A DNA stretch of 64,000 nucleotides, from NCBI GenBank assembly GCA_965644295.1, contig CBFFRP010000125.1:62001-126000 (forward strand). Direction: 5' to 3'. The position numbers were made by a program, and so were the translations under genes. Shown piece by piece: positions 61,601-64,000 of the stretch (its first letter is position 1; each line of letters starts with the position of its first letter). Origin of the DNA: Paraphysomonas bandaiensis. Lineage: Eukaryota; Chrysophyceae. The notes below the pieces were generated by a model. It did no database searches. It was not told the DNA's origin and worked only from the letters and a program-made list of their open reading frames with translations.

Positions 61601-61652
61601 CGCTAATTCCATCCGTCTCAATTGTGGTTTTGGCAGCATTTCCGTCTGCCAT
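58605..61652 (-). CDS. Unrecognised 1015-residue protein, single exon
   Basis: I do not recognise the family. The N-terminal 430 or so residues look folded: alternating strands and helices (FFNLLWMKDELNFGPSINIP, VTWYFTSSNGK, RKAFQAFLYDRWESNNGIL, VSRLVLNLKVDSRDKVWLLY) with a cysteine pair motif CVSCGNKC near residue 300 and further Cys/His (HPMHYKTIIKHYEH). The middle (about 450-960) is low-complexity, Ser/Lys/Pro-rich and basic, with SP/TP sites (LSPHDSPQSTTTKQ, SPKGSGTPKTR), as in cytoskeleton-associated or heavily phosphorylated linkers. The C-terminus (TRTQEEELEKVPSRADFVRE, LLEELIPDEE) is an acidic helix. No membrane segment or signal peptide. First ATG of the frame used; stop at the window's left side of the gene. 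No introns needed, unlike most neighbours of similar size. Confidence 0.85.
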   Translation of the reverse strand: MADGNAAKTTIETDGISEEFFNLLWMKDELNFGPSINIPDTVIFKYGQPVTWYFTSSNGKIKKKNRNNLLNARIEDAFTKHVLGYDVIATFVSFATAPPGEKVDKKAASNTIEYMDRKAFQAFLYDRWESNNGILQRFIEPKGTKNETIRAIWSPKVCLLERAENIHHLHDQRYGLYERCVTYEGPEFYSVSAPLRGPVLAGQVQRICEAVVSHISEVTFAQSQVSRLVLNLKVDSRDKVWLLYTTSIRCCTPPTSFGQESVPNSSLVNIDSVLGLPPTVHLNPNRSYDKLKTKKEVRCVSCGNKCLEDLRHPMHYKTIIKHYEHVLHLIVEMSDPGVQLRWPPKDEIIEAAGGVGFGCLHMASADDYLGKSRKMDLTKPLESDELRIPPILRYIHPKLSAKSFQQCKKDPLFLYKTVTLCENCYLVYAEFTTMLLRVGQDLTKLFATTDGSVYQRSLQSSQSVARPSSADWRAMSSIHTRTKSKAGRQPSVAWSSHMDPSENHLTAKENAIGLRSTDAREQPTVPRSIRNESDSMELFRKKDTGLHSVSTVDRSASAPQLHSVSASASAVNQSYSQEDIRRMVAERERIFFKEIAKNPQLRDQHPLMHLITSQQKLSMADEASGVLTSKASQKSDSLFGSSTYGRQGDNHYDKFGVYKEQMKYIGKTQAAHTKEVKLIRQKSLSRQVSRSFSRGNSLAEKSIASQASSSTHVTGLSDTGDESAKKHAEFLRETLGMVQSMDAANAESTEEVANAGIAASTLKQKKGVPKTTPLNPLTSKRQHSSKNALSNSPQSRVGKKNRGGLLSATGSATMTPKSSYPNSPKGSGTPKTRSLSPHDSPQSTTTKQLKSKDKRPEAKTETKRLSPAPDPILETKEELPQEEPKEETPKVSVQRPVPKRIVSVDSAAPKRRPTSPQDVAADATREIVSAGLTKAVDSIQKTTLHRSGMLIHGQHYLTQLIQLEFGVQLRALSMDNSDLSKVFTLTRTQEEELEKVPSRADFVRELLEELIPDEE

Positions 61653-62172
61653 ACCACTTATTCAAGCACTGACAAAAGCTACCAGTAAAATAAACGCAAT
61701 AATTGCGTAGAGAATATTATAACTAAATGTAAGTATGGATATATACGTAATGAGCCAGATGGTAAATGGCAATTAAGTTAAACAGGCAGGCATTAACTGC
61801 AAGGGAGTGTGTGTATATATAGACCTCTACGATCATGCATCCGTTTCATATCCCTCTTGAACTGTTGTACTACTGCTGTAGTTGATGCTGTATACTGTGG
61901 GGGTATAGAGACTGTATTTGTGAATATACTGCTTGGTATATTATGGTATAGAGAACTTGTGTTGCTCGAATCATATCCGTCAGATTGGATTATCTTGGAT
62001 TCCATTGGAAGCTATGGGAAGAATTCTAGAGTATTTCACTGTATTCTGCCCCACCCTATCTATGTATATACGCCAATATATTGTAAGTCTACGTACTTCT
62101 AGTCTCTGAATATATCATACAATCTTCTCGGCTACATCTAGACTCCACCAACACCAGTCGCTTACTGGGAAA
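61653..62172. promoter_or_regulatory. Divergent promoter region
   Basis: 520 bp between the starts of the 1015-residue protein and the TMX-like gene, AT-rich. Short open frames on both strands have no support. No defined element seen. Confidence 0.45.
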
Positions 62173-62852
62173 ATGCTGTCGATACACAGTGTTTTATTTA
62201 GATGTTTTCTATTGATTTCTATATTATCATCAGTAGTTTCGAAGAAAAACAGTGCTGTAGATGTCCCATCACTCACCTCAGCCAATGCTGATGAATTTCT
62301 TTCTAAAAAACTTGTTTTGATTGAATTTTATGCTCCATGGTATGTACATATATGTGAAGACTCTATATGTTGTTAGCTACTGTCAGGTGTGGTGCATGTC
62401 AGAATTTTGAGAGGACTTATACCTTGATTGCAAAAGCACTTCAGCCTGATGGCTTCGTCGTTGTTAAAGTGAATATTGACGAAAATCAAGCACTTGCTTC
62501 ACGGTTTGCTCTACGTCACATCCCGGCGGTGTACCTTATTCGCGAGGGTAGCACTTACAGTTATGATGGACCAACCACTTTCGACGCGGTTGTCAACTTT
62601 GCCAGGTCAGAGTATCGTGAATCGCAGCCTATATCATACCTGGTGAGTCCCATGGGGCCCATAGGAATAGCGAAAGGGATGCTGGTTCGGATTGGAATTG
62701 CTATGGTGAACATACAACCGTATATCATGGAGAAATTGGGATTGTCTCAATTTGCTTCGTATGCTATCACAGCGCTCACTTTTGGCTTCGTTCTTTTTTT
62801 GATCATATTTGTTGCAGTGTACATACACCTTTCACACGAGAAAATTGATTAA
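62173..62852 (+). CDS. TMX-like ER membrane thioredoxin
   Basis: Membrane-anchored protein disulfide isomerase of the endoplasmic reticulum. Exons 62173-62339 and 62387-62852 (47-bp intron, phase 2) give 210 residues. Removing the intron creates the active site: FYAPW ends exon 1 and CGACQNFE begins exon 2, forming WCGAC. Unspliced, the frame stops at once. Residues 1-23 are a hydrophobic signal peptide (VLFRCFLLISILSSVVS). The thioredoxin fold follows, with the cis-proline motif RHIPAVYLIREGS. A single membrane helix lies near residues 180-204 (ITALTFGFVLFLIIFVAVYI), with a very short cytosolic tail. Human TMX1 has CPAC; the Ala before the second Cys is shared. It probably oxidises or reduces membrane-associated client proteins. 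Luminal orientation is inferred from the signal peptide. Confidence 0.9.
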
Positions 62853-63316
62853 ATGTATGGAGTATTAGTTACAGTTCAAGTTCGCTCTGGTTGTAATATA
62901 CATATGTTTGTGCAAAATAGAAAGTGTAGCCCTATTGTAACAGAACGAATGTATTGATAGTTGTACTTGAGTTGGCTTGGCATAGCTGAGCATTTTGTAC
63001 CAGCGTACTTGTGTTGAAATACCTTCCTACTGTGCGGACATATCATAACACGACTACTATGAATGGTTTAGGTTCATGTATGTGGTTTGAGTACTCTAGA
63101 AAGTACAACAGAGATATAAGCTACACACTGATGTCCTCATGTCGTATCCACCTATAATGCCTACAATAGTAATACCCGTCTTTAACCCATGCAGCCTAAT
63201 GCCTAATAGCCCGAATTTATTGACTTGCGTTATACATTCTACTATTGAGTAGCTACAAACACAATTCATATTTCTAGTGGGTTACGAAGGATAAGCGATA
63301 CAGAGAATTGACAACA
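62853..63316. other. Convergent intergenic spacer
   Basis: 464 bp between two stop codons; no feature recognised. Confidence 0.5.
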
Positions 63317-64000
63317 TTAGTTGTTTCGACGCTTTATCGTGCTTTTGCGCATTAGAGTGTCTTTTCCTTGCCATAACTGATCACTCGCACTCATCAATCT
63401 AACACCTTTGTGATACGTAACAAACATCCAACGTGCCAAGTATACATGTAGACATATATACACACAGAGCAATATCCAAAATATCTTTGCATCAACTGAT
63501 CTCAAAGTGTTGTCATTTTCGAAAAGTCGGGGCACTACAGTAACTTCGATACCCAACAAAAACATTCCAAACAGCATAATTAACACGTATTTGTCCAGAA
63601 AAGTTAAATACGATATTGGGGGGAGCCCCTGGGAAGCCACAAACTTGAAAGCTACGGCAGTCAATATCATTGTCATCACAATCGCTAAACGGTCATTGAT
63701 TTCTTCTGGAGGAAGAGCAAAGCATGTTAAGGTAAGGCCACTGATTAAACTGAACGGTATCATGATATTCCAAATGTAGAATCCCGCCTTCCGGCGCACA
63801 GGCAGGGTCAGTGTGTAAGTCGGGTGCTGTGATGCTGTAAACGTATTGTTGGCCTCTGCTAAATCAAAGGGGTAATGCACTTCCCACTCAGGCATCATGT
63901 CCCCCACTCTCTGACTGATAGTGTTGCGATACTTCCATCCTCCAGCATCCTGAAGCGCGAAGTTCACAGAACGGAATGGTGCACAGCCATGCTCTTGCTC
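63317..64000 (-). CDS. Pentameric ligand-gated ion channel (Cys-loop receptor superfamily), C-terminal part
   Basis: The frame runs to base 64000 and continues outside the window; the 227 visible residues are the last ligand-domain strands and the whole membrane domain. M1 is FYIWNIMIPFSLISGLTLTC with the conserved proline. The M1-M2 linker is ALPPEEINDRL. M2 is LAIVMTMILTAVAFKFVASQ, followed by GLPPISYLTFLDKYVLIMLF (M2-M3 loop and start of M3), and M4 is AKIFWILLCVYICLHVYLAR. The M3-M4 loop is only about 15 residues, as in bacterial channels, instead of the long intracellular domain of animal receptors. Acidic residues before M2 favour cation selectivity, which is inference. Ligand cannot be told. 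The Cys-loop region lies outside the window. No intron in the visible part. Confidence 0.9.
   Translation of the reverse strand, partial: EQEHGCAPFRSVNFALQDAGGWKYRNTISQRVGDMMPEWEVHYPFDLAEANNTFTASQHPTYTLTLPVRRKAGFYIWNIMIPFSLISGLTLTCFALPPEEINDRLAIVMTMILTAVAFKFVASQGLPPISYLTFLDKYVLIMLFGMFLLGIEVTVVPRLFENDNTLRSVDAKIFWILLCVYICLHVYLARWMFVTYHKGVRLMSASDQLWQGKDTLMRKSTIKRRNN

Noticed and set aside
1-64000. Bacterial, viral or organelle origin of the window
   Set aside because: Spliceosomal introns, mitochondrial carriers, CLASP, an ER thioredoxin and an IP3R/RyR-type channel require a eukaryotic nuclear genome; no viral core genes were seen.

Overview
The window is nuclear DNA from a eukaryote, most likely a free-living or parasitic protist. 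I cannot place it more precisely from sequence alone. Genes are split by very short GT-AG introns (mostly 44-70 bp). TAA, TAG and TGA are all used as stops, so the code is standard. Intergenic DNA is AT-rich. I found no rRNA, tRNA or CRISPR array. All family calls rest on motif recognition, not database searches.

Layout, left to right: the 3' end of a CLASP microtubule-binding protein (+, 1-1332); a 13-exon coiled-coil protein resembling the centrosome/spindle-pole CSPP family, with a 141-bp tandem repeat in exon 1 (-, 2439-7074); a CorA-like Mg2+ transporter (-, about 9247-10914); an AMN1/FBXL-type leucine-rich-repeat protein (-, 12878-14299); a mitochondrial phosphate carrier (+, 14986-16026); one giant 12-exon gene (-, 16494-45508); a large armadillo-type repeat protein with an IQ motif (+, about 46165-53742); an endonuclease/exonuclease/phosphatase-fold enzyme (-, 55283-56287); a second SLC25 carrier (+, 56739-57671); an unrecognised 1015-residue protein (-, 58605-61652); a TMX-like ER thioredoxin (+, 62173-62852); and the transmembrane half of a pentameric ligand-gated ion channel, cut by the window end (-, 63317-64000).

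The outstanding feature is the giant gene. The splice model I derived joins 12 exons in phase into about 9,485 residues (about 1 MDa). The C-terminus is clearly that of an inositol-trisphosphate/ryanodine-receptor family Ca2+ release channel: a QGP..GNQ associated-domain motif, six membrane segments, IIDTFADLRSE after S6, and the CFIC/His zinc-like motif. The N-terminal 8,600 residues are not the usual receptor architecture. They hold armadillo-like stretches, about 17 CUB-like domains with a WGW/WGF signature, several SPRY domains and two laminin-G-like domains. The usual GGGVGD/GGGIGD selectivity filter is not present. This is the best candidate for an undescribed system.

Most neighbours are convergent or divergent rather than head-to-tail. 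Several products fit one cell-biological picture (Ca2+ release, Mg2+ and ion channels, microtubule/centrosome proteins), but nothing in the sequence shows that they act together. A 215-bp hAT-type MITE with a near-perfect 8-bp target duplication lies at 57944-58158.
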